A stretch of 6,011 nucleotides of DNA from DASSBG01 sp965651365 (GTDB lineage: Bacteria > Pseudomonadota > Gammaproteobacteria > Xanthomonadales > Rhodanobacteraceae), in assembly GCA_965651365.1 (NCBI GenBank), contig CBFGSA010000150.1, forward strand, positions 1 through 6,011, written 5' to 3'. The notes beneath the pieces are model-generated. The model saw only the letters and a list, made by a program, of their open reading frames with translations, had not been told where the DNA came from and searched no databases. This document shows positions 1-5,806 of the stretch, one piece after another. Position 1 is the stretch's first letter, and each line of letters opens with the position of its first letter. Both the position numbers and the translations under genes were made by a program.

Positions 1-55
1 CATGCCCCCGGCATGCCGCAAGCGCGCCGGTCGCGACCAGCTGAACTACGGGGCC
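1..55. repeat. 55-bp palindrome-rich direct repeat, copy A
   Basis: This copy is identical over all 55 bases to positions 143-197 and is cut by the window edge, so it may extend further left. It contains the perfect palindrome GGTCGCGACC (29-38) and GGCATGCC (10-17). On the minus strand it begins GGCCCCGTAGTTCAGCTGGT, which resembles the acceptor and D-arm half of a tRNA. A TACAAT box lies just upstream on that strand (+ strand ATTGTA, 65-70). No T-arm or matching 3' acceptor half follows, so it is not called as a tRNA. The role is unknown. Confidence 0.85.
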
Positions 56-142
56 GAACGGTGAATTGTAGCGTGCCGCTTGATCCGTCCCTGGTGCGTT
101 CATCCGGTCGGCGTCCATGCCTCCCCCGCGCCCGCCGCGCGG

Positions 143-197
143 CATGCCCCCGGCATGCCGCAAGCGCGCCGGTCGCGACCAGCTGAACTACGGGGCC
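143..197. repeat. 55-bp palindrome-rich direct repeat, copy B
   Basis: This is an exact second copy of bases 1-55, offset by 142 bp. Its left end shows two GGCATGCC palindromes separated by CCC (141-148 and 152-159). Weak similarity continues past the exact match, including AATTGTA at 64-70 and 206-212, so both copies have a TACAAT box at the same place on the minus strand. Bases 56-142 between the copies hold no convincing gene. The plus-strand frame through copy B is Arg/Pro-rich and looks like a chance reading of GC-rich DNA. Confidence 0.85.
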
Positions 198-289
198 AAT
201 GCGCAAATTGTAACGGTTTGGTTATTCACGCGCGCGTCAGCGCCGGGCTGCTGTATTGACCCCACGTCCCCGTCACGGAGAATGCCCGC

Positions 290-868
290 ATGTGTCCGTA
301 TCTTCGTTGTCTGCCGATATTGGCTGTTGCCCTGCTGGCGGCTTGCAACCGTTCGCCCAGCGAGCCGACGGCTTCACCGATGCCCGCAGCCACCGCCCCC
401 CTTGTGGCTCGCACTGCGCCGGCTACCGCTGGCACCTCGGCCACGCCGCTGCCGACTCCGCTCGACTGGAACAATCTGGCCAGCCAGGTGGGCAAGTACC
501 AGAACCAGATCGACCTGTTCAATCATGGCTCTGTCAGTATGGCCCTGCGCGAGCTGATGGGCGACAAGCTGGCGGTGCTCAAGCGCAATCTCGAGGTGGC
601 TGGGCCGCTGCAACGTTCCGGTGATGTGTATTACCTGACCGGAAATGCACCGCACCAGGGCGGCAGCGATCAGGCTTATCTGCTGATTGATCCCTCGCAG
701 CGTGCGCTGGAGGTCGGGCTGTGGCAGGCCGGCAGGCCGAGCACCCGGCGGACACCGGACAGCTCGATTGCCAAGCCTGCCAATGTGCAGCGCATGATCC
801 ACAATGCGTCCGAAGCGCCAGCCGGTAGTACCAGCGGTCCGCCAACGGCCATGCCATCGGCGGGATAG
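290..868 (+). CDS. Putative lipoprotein of unknown function
   Basis: The 192-residue product starts with a classic lipoprotein signal peptide: a short basic start, the hydrophobic run ILAVALLAA, and lipobox LLAAC with the modified Cys at residue 19. It should therefore be exported and lipid-anchored. A Pro/Ala/Thr-rich linker (about 20-58) leads to a compact domain (about 59-172) with the stretches GKYQNQIDLFNHG (68-80), YYLTGNAPHQGG (114-125) and AYLLID...ALEVGLW (129-145). I recognise no named domain or catalytic motif. The ATG is supported by GGAG at 277-280, nine bases upstream. A weak extended -10 (TGC-TGTATT, 249-257) may drive it. The TAG stop lies five bases from the end of the opposing gene remnant. 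I am confident that it is coding and a lipoprotein; its function is unknown. Confidence 0.85.
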   Translation: MCPYLRCLPILAVALLAACNRSPSEPTASPMPAATAPLVARTAPATAGTSATPLPTPLDWNNLASQVGKYQNQIDLFNHGSVSMALRELMGDKLAVLKRNLEVAGPLQRSGDVYYLTGNAPHQGGSDQAYLLIDPSQRALEVGLWQAGRPSTRRTPDSSIAKPANVQRMIHNASEAPAGSTSGPPTAMPSAG

Positions 869-873
869 CCCAG

Positions 874-1101
874 TCAATCGAAGCCGTTGGCGAAGATGCG
901 GTCGAGATCGACGGCGGCTGCCTCCACCGCACCGATGTCACACGCCATGCCTTGTGGCCGGGCGATGCTGCGCTGGTCAGTGGACGGGCAGTGCGCCGCG
1001 TCGCCAGCATCGATGGCGGCACTGTCGGCTTGCAGCAGCTCAGTGTGTGCTTTCCAGGTCCGCGCGGGATCGCGGGAAATCCCCTCATGGTGGCTCAGCA
1101 C
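874..1101 (-). pseudogene. C-terminal remnant of a choice-of-anchor Q type surface protein
   Basis: The minus-strand reading contains SAAIDAGDAAHCPSTDQRS followed by ARPQGMACDIGAVE. This closely matches the C-terminal signature of choice-of-anchor Q / CSLREA-type repeat surface proteins, usually SPAIDAGD...C...DQRG..RP...CDIGA.E. Known members are large secreted or outer-membrane parallel-beta-helix-like proteins. Here only about 60-70 residues remain, with no signal peptide and no repeats. The recognisable part (about 874-1045) ends in IFANGFD before a TGA. Upstream the frame runs antisense-free but out of frame into the 3' end of the smr gene, overlapping it by 7 bp with only a GTG as possible start. 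The simplest reading is a gene whose 5' part was deleted. A very short independent gene is possible but less likely. Confidence 0.7.
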
Positions 1102-1649
1102 ATACGCAGCAGTACCAGCACAGCACCGGTGCCGCCTTCGGCGGATGGCGCCGAGGCAAACGCGACCACTTGGCGGCGGCGGCGCAGAACGTGGTCGGTC
1201 AGTCCCTTGAGCACCGGGCCGCCGGGGCCGGAACGCCGGCCTTTGCCGTGGATGATGCGCACGCAGCCATGGCCGTGATCGAGGGCTTCGTCGAGAAAGT
1301 CGTGGATCGATGCGCGCGCGGCCGCCGCGGTCATGTGGTGCAGATCCAGTTCGTCACCAATGCTGTAGCGGCCGCGCTTGAGCTTTTTCAGAATCGAAGG
1401 CGGGTAGCCGCCGCGCAGCCAGGCCAGTTCGGCACCGGTTTCCATCACGGCCGGGTCGAAGTCGGCCAGCAAGTCTTCGCTGACGCGGGCCTCGTCCTGT
1501 TCCAGCATTCGGGCGCGCGGCCGCGGCGGCGCCTTTTTCGGCGCGGTCTCGACCGCGTGGACGCGCTGCACCGGCCCGATCGCATCCAGGAAAAGGCGCC
1601 GGTCTTCCTCGCTGATGGCGGCGCGCGCGGTTTTCGGCTTGCGGCTCAT
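1095..1649 (-). CDS. smrB: Smr-domain endonuclease family protein (SmrB-like)
   Basis: The 184-residue product matches the length of E. coli SmrB (183). An N-terminal region with a Pro/Arg/Lys-rich patch (about 38-47) leads to SILKKLKRGRYSIGDELDLHH (86-105) and the Smr domain (about 100-182). The two family motifs are present: DLH (102-104) and HGKG (134-137). The C-terminal GGTGAVLVLL stretch is also typical. DLHH replaces the usual DLHG. In E. coli SmrB is recruited to collided ribosomes and cleaves the mRNA; the same role here is inferred from family membership. The ATG is preceded by AGGAT (complement of 1656-1660) about six bases upstream. The gene is divergent from surE. A palindromic element abuts its ribosome-binding site and offers an AATAAT as a possible -10 (complement of 1668-1673). 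The smrB symbol rests on domain layout and length. Confidence 0.88.
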   Translation of the reverse strand: MSRKPKTARAAISEEDRRLFLDAIGPVQRVHAVETAPKKAPPRPRARMLEQDEARVSEDLLADFDPAVMETGAELAWLRGGYPPSILKKLKRGRYSIGDELDLHHMTAAAARASIHDFLDEALDHGHGCVRIIHGKGRRSGPGGPVLKGLTDHVLRRRRQVVAFASAPSAEGGTGAVLVLLRMC

Positions 1650-1659
1650 CCGTTCATCC

Positions 1660-1841
1660 TAACCCGGATTATTCATGAGCATCCGTAGCGAGCCGGTTCA
1701 GGGGCATGTCCGGCGCGGGTTTCGCGACCGAGGGGCGCGCAGGCGTAGCCGACACTACGTCGAGCACCCCGACGGAGCGAAAGCCGCGCCGGGCGTGTCA
1801 CTGGGCCTGCGCAGTAGGAGGTTCATGAATAGTCCGGGTTA
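1660..1841. repeat. 182-bp near-palindromic element (MITE/BIME-like)
   Basis: The ends are inverted repeats: TAACCCGGATTATTCATGA (1660-1678) and the complement of 1823-1841, which match at 18 of 19 positions. Inside, 1703-1735 and 1767-1799 are again largely complementary, with a shared CCGGCGCGG core and TTTCG stretch. The centre has CGTAG (1744-1748) facing CTACG (1755-1759). The whole segment could fold as one long imperfect hairpin. It has no ORF of note. It fills most of the 277-bp gap between smr and surE, and its left end touches the Shine-Dalgarno of smr. The layout suggests a small non-autonomous mobile repeat; copy number elsewhere is unknown. Confidence 0.8.
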
Positions 1842-1879
1842 ACCCACCGCAGGTGTGCTCCTGCACGGATCGCGCTGGC

Positions 1880-1888
1880 TGCTAAAAT
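1880..1888 (+). promoter_or_regulatory. Candidate extended -10 promoter of the surE operon
   Basis: TGC-TAAAAT fits an extended -10 (TGn plus a hexamer one base off TATAAT). It lies 38 bp before the surE ATG, giving a leader of about 30 bases. No good -35 is visible 16-18 bp upstream, as is common for extended -10 promoters. A purine-rich GGAAGAAG (1909-1916) sits ten bases before the ATG as a possible ribosome-binding site. Confidence 0.5.
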
Positions 1889-1926
1889 GACCCGATTGTT
1901 CAGATGATGGAAGAAGCCGGATCGCC

Positions 1927-2709
1927 ATGCGGGTGTTGGTAAGCAATGATGACGGGGTGGGCTCGGAAGGTATCCGCGTGCTGGCCGAGAGCCTGGCCGA
2001 GGTGGGCGATGTGGTGGTGGTGGCCCCCGATCGCGATCGCTCGGGAGCCAGCAATTCGCTGACCCTGGACCTGCCGGTACGCGTGGCGCGGCAAAGCGAG
2101 GCGGTCTATCGCGTGGCCGGCACGCCCACCGACTGCGTGCATCTGGCGCTGTCCGGCCTGCTGGAGAACGACCCCGACATCGTGGTGTCCGGCATCAACA
2201 ATGCTGCCAATCTCGGCGATGACGTGATCTATTCGGGCACCGTGTCGGCGGCCATGGAAGGGCGCTTCCTGGGGTTGCCGGCCATCGCGGTGTCGTTGGT
2301 TACATGCGAGGATTCCGGGCGCCACTACGCCAGTGCAGCGCGCGCCGTGCTGCAACTGGTGCACCGCCTGCTGGTCGATCCGCTCCCCGCCGACACCATT
2401 CTCAACGTCAACGTGCCGGACCGTGAATGGAGCGACATTCGCGGCTTCGAGGTCACCCGTCTGGGCAAGCGGCATCGTTCGGCGCCATGCGTACGACAGA
2501 CCGATCCCCGCGGTCGCAGCATGTGGTGGATCGGGCCGGCTGGCGAAGTGGACGATGACGGGCCGGGCACGGACTTCAACGCGGTCACGCGTGGTTATGT
2601 GTCGATCACGCCGATCCATGTCGACCTGACCCGTTTTCAGGCGCTGGAAAAGGTCAGCAGCTGGATCGAGGGCTTGAGCGTCAGCGCCACCAGCAGGCGC
2701 ACGGCATGA
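1927..2709 (+). CDS. surE: 5'/3'-nucleotidase SurE
   Basis: The 260-residue product (E. coli SurE is 253) starts MRVLVSNDDG. It carries the metal-binding residues expected from the Thermotoga SurE structure: D8, D9, S39 (in DRDRSGASNS) and N91 (in SGIN). Other family hallmarks are GTPTDCVHLAL (65-75), DDVIYSGTVSAAMEG (98-112) and the C-terminal GYVSITPIHVDLT (223-235). SurE is a cytoplasmic divalent-metal-dependent phosphatase acting on nucleoside monophosphates and linked to stationary-phase survival. The loop after SGIN reads NAANLGDD rather than the E. coli AGPNLGDD, a mild variation. It is the first gene of the operon; its TGA overlaps the pcm ATG (ATGA). Confidence 0.97.
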   Translation: MRVLVSNDDGVGSEGIRVLAESLAEVGDVVVVAPDRDRSGASNSLTLDLPVRVARQSEAVYRVAGTPTDCVHLALSGLLENDPDIVVSGINNAANLGDDVIYSGTVSAAMEGRFLGLPAIAVSLVTCEDSGRHYASAARAVLQLVHRLLVDPLPADTILNVNVPDREWSDIRGFEVTRLGKRHRSAPCVRQTDPRGRSMWWIGPAGEVDDDGPGTDFNAVTRGYVSITPIHVDLTRFQALEKVSSWIEGLSVSATSRRTA

Positions 2710-3383
2710 TTCGCGCGCGGCTGGCCGAATCGGAGTTGTCGGGGCAGGGCATGACCTCGCAGCGCGCCCGCGACCGGCTGGTGGCGCGATTGCGCGAAAC
2801 CGGCATCGACAATCGCGAGGTGCTGGACGTGATCCGCACCATGCCGCGGCACCTGTTCATTGCCGAGGCCATGGCCTCGCGCGCCTACGAGGACATGGCG
2901 CTGCCAATCGGCCACGGCCAGACCATTTCCCAGCCCTGGGTGGTGGCGCGCATGAGCGCGGCGCTGATCGAGCACGGGCGGCCGCAAAGCGTGCTGGAAA
3001 TCGGCACCGGCTCGGGCTATCAGGCCGCGGTGCTGGCGGCGCTGGCCGGCACCGTGTTCACGGTCGAGCGCATCGAGGAGCTGTTGCGCCAGGCGCGGCG
3101 CCGCTTCCGCAAGCTGGGCATCGACAATGTGCGCTCGAAGTACGACGACGGCAATCTGGGCTGGCCCGAGGAAGCGCCGTTCGATGGCATCATCCTGACT
3201 GCAGCCGGCGAGGGCATTCCGCCGGGCCTGATCGAGCAGCTGGCCGACAGCGGCGTTCTGGTGGCTCCGGTCGGGCCACCCGGCAGGCAGCAGTTGCTGC
3301 GTCTGCGCAAGCACGATGGTGAAGTCAGCGAGGAGAATCTGGGCGCGGTCAGCTTCGTGCCCCTGCTGGGTGGCGTGACTTGA
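2706..3383 (+). CDS. pcm: Protein-L-isoaspartate O-methyltransferase
   Basis: The enzyme transfers a methyl group from S-adenosylmethionine to isoaspartyl residues in age-damaged proteins, starting their repair. The 225-residue product shows LPIGHGQTISQPWVVARM (66-83), the AdoMet-binding motif I VLEIGTGSGYQ (96-106), VERIEELLRQARRR (120-133), and the C-terminal FVPLLGG. The start at 2706 overlaps the surE stop and suits translational coupling. An alternative ATG at residue 16 (2751) would give 210 residues, closer to E. coli Pcm (208), and is preceded by GGGGCAGG. Pairing with surE is a classic gammaproteobacterial arrangement. Identity is near certain; the exact start is not. Confidence 0.96.
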   Translation: MIRARLAESELSGQGMTSQRARDRLVARLRETGIDNREVLDVIRTMPRHLFIAEAMASRAYEDMALPIGHGQTISQPWVVARMSAALIEHGRPQSVLEIGTGSGYQAAVLAALAGTVFTVERIEELLRQARRRFRKLGIDNVRSKYDDGNLGWPEEAPFDGIILTAAGEGIPPGLIEQLADSGVLVAPVGPPGRQQLLRLRKHDGEVSEENLGAVSFVPLLGGVT

Positions 3384-3408
3384 CGGCGTACAGCGCGGGG
3401 GCAGGCTG

Positions 3409-4011
3409 ATGCGCCTGTTTCGTCCCTTGTACGAGCGCGCCATCGCCTGGTCCGCGCATCCGCATTCGCGGATCTACCTGGCCGCGTTGAGTTTCGTCGA
3501 AGCCTTCATCTTTCCGATTCCGCCGGAAGTCATGCTGGCGCCGATGACCCTGGCGCGACCGAAAGCCTGGCTGCGGCTGGCCAGTCTGAGTCTGGTCTTT
3601 TCGCTGCTCGGCTCGCTGGTCGGCTATGCGCTCGGGCACTACGTCTACCAGAGCCTGCAGCCGCTGCTGAGTGCCCACATGCAGGCCGTGATTGGCGAAT
3701 GGGTCGGCACCTTGCGTCAGGACATGCAGGCGCACTGGCTGGCGATGCTGGGTGCCCTGCTGCTGGCTGCACTGCAACCGGTGATTCCGATGAAGTTCGT
3801 GACCTGGGCCGCGGGCATTGTCGGCGTGCCGATCCTGCCGTTTCTGGCCTGCATGGCGCTGGGCCGCGGCAAACGCGTGTACCTGCTGACCGGTGCGATC
3901 CGGATTGGCGGCCGGCGTGCCGAAGTGGCCATTCACAAGTACATCGAATGGATCGGATGGGCGCTGGTGGTGATCGTGCTGGTCTTGCTGCTGTGGTGGT
4001 GGCTGCGATGA
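3409..4011 (+). CDS. yqaA: YqaA-like DedA/VTT-family inner-membrane protein
   Basis: The 200-residue protein has hydrophobic segments at about 22-48, 56-80, 109-150 and 181-199. Family marks are the E31...FPIPPE (35-40) re-entrant-type motif, QPVIPMKFVTWAAG (123-136) and GRGKR (152-156). DedA/VTT proteins are implicated in lipid-carrier recycling and membrane homeostasis; the YqaA subgroup has no firmly established substrate. The gene starts 25 bp after pcm with a weak GGGGGCAGG upstream, and its TGA overlaps the nlpD ATG. Its place between pcm and nlpD suggests co-expression with envelope and stress functions. The C-terminus is very Leu/Trp-rich (LVLLLWWWLR). Confidence 0.9.
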   Translation: MRLFRPLYERAIAWSAHPHSRIYLAALSFVEAFIFPIPPEVMLAPMTLARPKAWLRLASLSLVFSLLGSLVGYALGHYVYQSLQPLLSAHMQAVIGEWVGTLRQDMQAHWLAMLGALLLAALQPVIPMKFVTWAAGIVGVPILPFLACMALGRGKRVYLLTGAIRIGGRRAEVAIHKYIEWIGWALVVIVLVLLLWWWLR

Positions 4012-4934
4012 AGTTTTTGGGTATCCTTGTGACAATGAATGGTCGATCTGTCCATCGTGTGGTTCTGTGTGCGGCTGTGGTGCTGATGGCCGCTTGCGCC
4101 CAGAATCCGCCCGCACCAGTCGTCGACATGACGCAGACCATTCCGCCGGCCGGCTCGGTCGGCAGACCTGCCGATCGTATGCCGCCGGCGCCAGCGGGCC
4201 ACTACATCGTGGAAAAGGGCGACACCCTGTATTCGATCGCCTTCCACAACCAGCTCGACTGGCAGCAACTGGCGCAGTGGAACGGCATCGGCGCGCCGTA
4301 CACGATCGTGCCTGGACAAGATCTGCGCCTGATGCCGCCACCGGCGGGAAGCCGTCCTGTCGTGACCTATGGCGCAAAGCCGGAGCCGCCAGTCAGCACA
4401 CCGGCGGCCACGCCGACCGTGGCCAGGACCGAACCGTCTACAGCCGAGCCTGTTGTGTCAGCTTCTGCACCGGCGTCGGCCACACCCGAACCGAAGCCGG
4501 CACCGAAGCCACCGGCGAGCCCGACCGAACCTTCCGCGGCGGGACCGGGACGCACGGTCGCTGGTCTGAGCTGGCACTGGCCGGCGCAAGGGTCGCTGCT
4601 GAGCCGCTTTGTGGCCAGTGATCCGACCAAACAGGGCATCGACATCGGCGGTCGGCGTGGTACGCCGGTGCGCGCCGCGGCCGATGGCGTGGTGGTCTAC
4701 AGCGGCAACGGCCTGGTCGGCTACGGCGAGCTGGTCATCGTCAAGCATTCCGATACCTATTTGTCGGCCTACGGTCATAATGCCAAGCGCCTGGTCAAGG
4801 AAGGCGACCGCGTACAGGCCGGGCAGGAAATTGCCACCATGGGTTCGAGCGGCACCAGCCGCACGGAACTGCACTTCGAGATTCGCAAGCACGGCCAGCC
4901 GATCGACCCGCTGGGGTTTTTGCCGCAACGCTAA
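4008..4934 (+). CDS. nlpD: NlpD, LysM/degenerate LytM lipoprotein activating cell-wall amidase
   Basis: The 308-residue product has a lipoprotein signal with lipobox LMAAC (Cys30), a LysM peptidoglycan-binding domain (65-108, HYIVEKGDTLYSIAF onward), a Pro/Ala-rich linker (about 110-185) and a C-terminal M23/LytM domain (about 190-303) ending FLPQR, as in E. coli NlpD. The zinc-site pattern is incomplete: K208 stands where the HxxxD histidine belongs (D212 kept), and E287 replaces the first His of HxH (H257 and H289 kept). This points to a non-enzymatic activator of an AmiC-type amidase in septum splitting. The start at 4008 overlaps the yqaA stop; ATG 4035 (residue 10) would give a cleaner 20-residue signal peptide before Cys21. 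Neither has a strong Shine-Dalgarno. No rpoS follows. Confidence 0.95.
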   Translation: MKFLGILVTMNGRSVHRVVLCAAVVLMAACAQNPPAPVVDMTQTIPPAGSVGRPADRMPPAPAGHYIVEKGDTLYSIAFHNQLDWQQLAQWNGIGAPYTIVPGQDLRLMPPPAGSRPVVTYGAKPEPPVSTPAATPTVARTEPSTAEPVVSASAPASATPEPKPAPKPPASPTEPSAAGPGRTVAGLSWHWPAQGSLLSRFVASDPTKQGIDIGGRRGTPVRAAADGVVVYSGNGLVGYGELVIVKHSDTYLSAYGHNAKRLVKEGDRVQAGQEIATMGSSGTSRTELHFEIRKHGQPIDPLGFLPQR

Positions 4935-4941
4935 CCGGACC

Positions 4942-4966
4942 GGACTCGGGACTCGGGACTCGGGAC
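4942..4966. repeat. ACTCGGG heptanucleotide tandem repeat
   Basis: Three perfect copies of ACTCGGG (4944-4950, 4951-4957, 4958-4964) are flanked by GG before and AC after, just after the nlpD stop. Short tandem heptads of this kind recur between genes in Xanthomonadales (general knowledge). The copy number could vary by slippage. No function is evident. Confidence 0.85.
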
Positions 4967-4978
4967 GTAAGGTGCGGC

Positions 4979-5022
4979 GAAGCGCGGCACTGAGCCGCCC
5001 GCCGCGGTGCGCTTCACTTTGT
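4979..5022 (+). terminator. Possible intrinsic terminator of the surE-nlpD operon
   Basis: GAAGCGC (4979-4985) can pair with GCGCTTC (5009-5015), with a small GGC/GCC inner pairing. The short T-rich stretch ACTTTGTT follows. The loop is long and the T-run is poor, so this is a weak call based mainly on its place between nlpD and the nfuA promoter. Confidence 0.35.
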
Positions 5023-5083
5023 TCAGCAGCATCGTGCGCACAGTCAAGCGTACCGTTCAAGGGTCCGCGCTGGAACCGCTGGA

Positions 5084-5092
5084 TGGTATAAT
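5084..5092 (+). promoter_or_regulatory. Extended -10 promoter of nfuA
   Basis: TGG-TATAAT is a perfect -10 hexamer with an extended TGn. No -35 of note lies 16-18 bp upstream. Transcription would start near A5097 or A5100, leaving a leader of about 30 bases before nfuA. This suggests nfuA is transcribed separately from the surE operon. No clear IscR-type site was recognised. Confidence 0.7.
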
Positions 5093-5102
5093 CAGCACCA
5101 TT

Positions 5103-5132
5103 ATGGTCTTGTATATTCCGGCACGCAGATGA
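5103..5132 (+). CDS. Possible 9-codon upstream ORF coupled to nfuA
   Basis: ATG at 5103 opens the reading MVLYIPARR and stops at TGA 5130-5132, which overlaps the nfuA ATG as ATGA. The predicted transcription start is only 3-6 bases upstream, so it would be translated almost leaderless. nfuA itself has no recognisable Shine-Dalgarno, so re-initiation from this peptide could set its expression. It is too short to be judged by coding statistics and may be chance. Confidence 0.3.
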   Translation: MVLYIPARR

Positions 5133-5734
5133 TCGAGGTATCCGAGCGCGCGCAGCAGCATTTTCACCGCCTGATCAAGCAGCAGGGTGATGATGATTTC
5201 GGCATTCTGGTCGCGGTCGAGGCGGCCGGTACGCCCGCGGCGCAGGTGGACCTGCGTTTCTGCGAGCCAGCCGATCTGAGCGGCAACGAGGTGTCGGTAC
5301 CTTGCCAGGGCTTCACCCTGTTTGTGGATGCCGACAGCGTGCAGTGGCTGGGCGAGGCCAGCATCGATTTCGAATCCGGCAGGGCTGGCGGGCGTCTGCG
5401 CATCGCTGCGCCCGGCATTCGCGGCGACGTGCCGGACAATAACGCTGATCTGGCGGCGAAGGTGCGTTACGTGATCGACGCGCAGATCAATCCGCAACTG
5501 GCCTCACATGGCGGTCAGGTACGTCTGCTGGAGATCGATCCGGCCGGAATCGCTGTATTGGAATTTGGCGGTGGCTGTCACGGCTGCGGCATGGCCGACG
5601 TGACCCTGAAGCAGGGCGTGGAGAAAACCCTGCGCAAGGCACTGCCGGAAATCACCGGTGTACGCGACGCCACGGAGCATGCCAGCGGCAGGAACCCCTA
5701 TTACAAGGGCCGTGAAGGCCGCTCGGCGATGTAG
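5129..5734 (+). CDS. nfuA: Fe-S biogenesis protein NfuA
   Basis: The 201-residue product (E. coli NfuA is 191) has an N-terminal degenerate A-type carrier-like domain (about 1-96, MIEVSERAQQHF onward) and a C-terminal Nfu domain (about 108-182). The Nfu domain carries the cluster-binding CxxC at C150-H-G-C153 within FGGGCHGCGMADVTLKQG. QINPQLASHGG (119-129) is also diagnostic. NfuA is a cytoplasmic carrier that delivers [4Fe-4S] clusters to target enzymes, especially under oxidative or iron stress. The start matches the E. coli N-terminus (MIRIS) but lacks a good ribosome-binding site. The protein runs nine residues past the YY where the E. coli protein ends, and its TAG stop lies inside a REP-like repeat. 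It has its own promoter. Confidence 0.96.
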   Translation: MIEVSERAQQHFHRLIKQQGDDDFGILVAVEAAGTPAAQVDLRFCEPADLSGNEVSVPCQGFTLFVDADSVQWLGEASIDFESGRAGGRLRIAAPGIRGDVPDNNADLAAKVRYVIDAQINPQLASHGGQVRLLEIDPAGIAVLEFGGGCHGCGMADVTLKQGVEKTLRKALPEITGVRDATEHASGRNPYYKGREGRSAM

Positions 5735-5802
5735 GAGCGGCTCATGGCCGCGAACATTCTTGCGTCGAACACGCCGCGCGCGCATGACGCGCTCCTACAC
5801 CC
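5730..5802. repeat. Inverted pair of REP-like hairpins (BIME-like)
   Basis: The first copy, TGTAGGAGCGGCTCATGGCC onward (5730-5753), forms stem GCGGC/GCCGC around TCATG. The second copy lies inverted at about 5780-5802; its complement reads GTGTAGGAGCGCGTCATGCG. Both keep the GTAG foot seen in REP elements moved by REP-associated tyrosine transposases (RAYT). The first copy overlaps the end of nfuA. No RAYT gene is in the window. Confidence 0.85.
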
Positions 5803-5806
5803 GGGC

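Noticed and set aside
143..216. Functional tRNA gene on the minus strand
   Set aside because: Only about the first 20 bases resemble a tRNA; no T-arm, anticodon arm of good pairing or CCA-adjacent acceptor half follows.
804..1688. 294-residue plus-strand frame across the remnant and smr
   Set aside because: It is antisense to the choice-of-anchor Q tail and the Smr domain, both of which have specific family motifs.
1816..1842. Micro-ORF MNSPG behind AGGAGG
   Set aside because: Spacing of three bases is too short, and it lies entirely in the palindromic element, where the ATG comes from the terminal repeat.
3699..4007. Upstream extension of the nlpD frame inside yqaA
   Set aside because: The signal peptide and lipobox place the true start at 4008 or 4035; the extension overlaps the membrane protein gene.
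1900..4377. Long minus-strand open frames opposite surE, pcm, yqaA and nlpD
   Set aside because: They are antisense to well-identified genes, lack recognisable domains and have the His/Arg/Gln-rich composition of shadow frames in GC-rich DNA.
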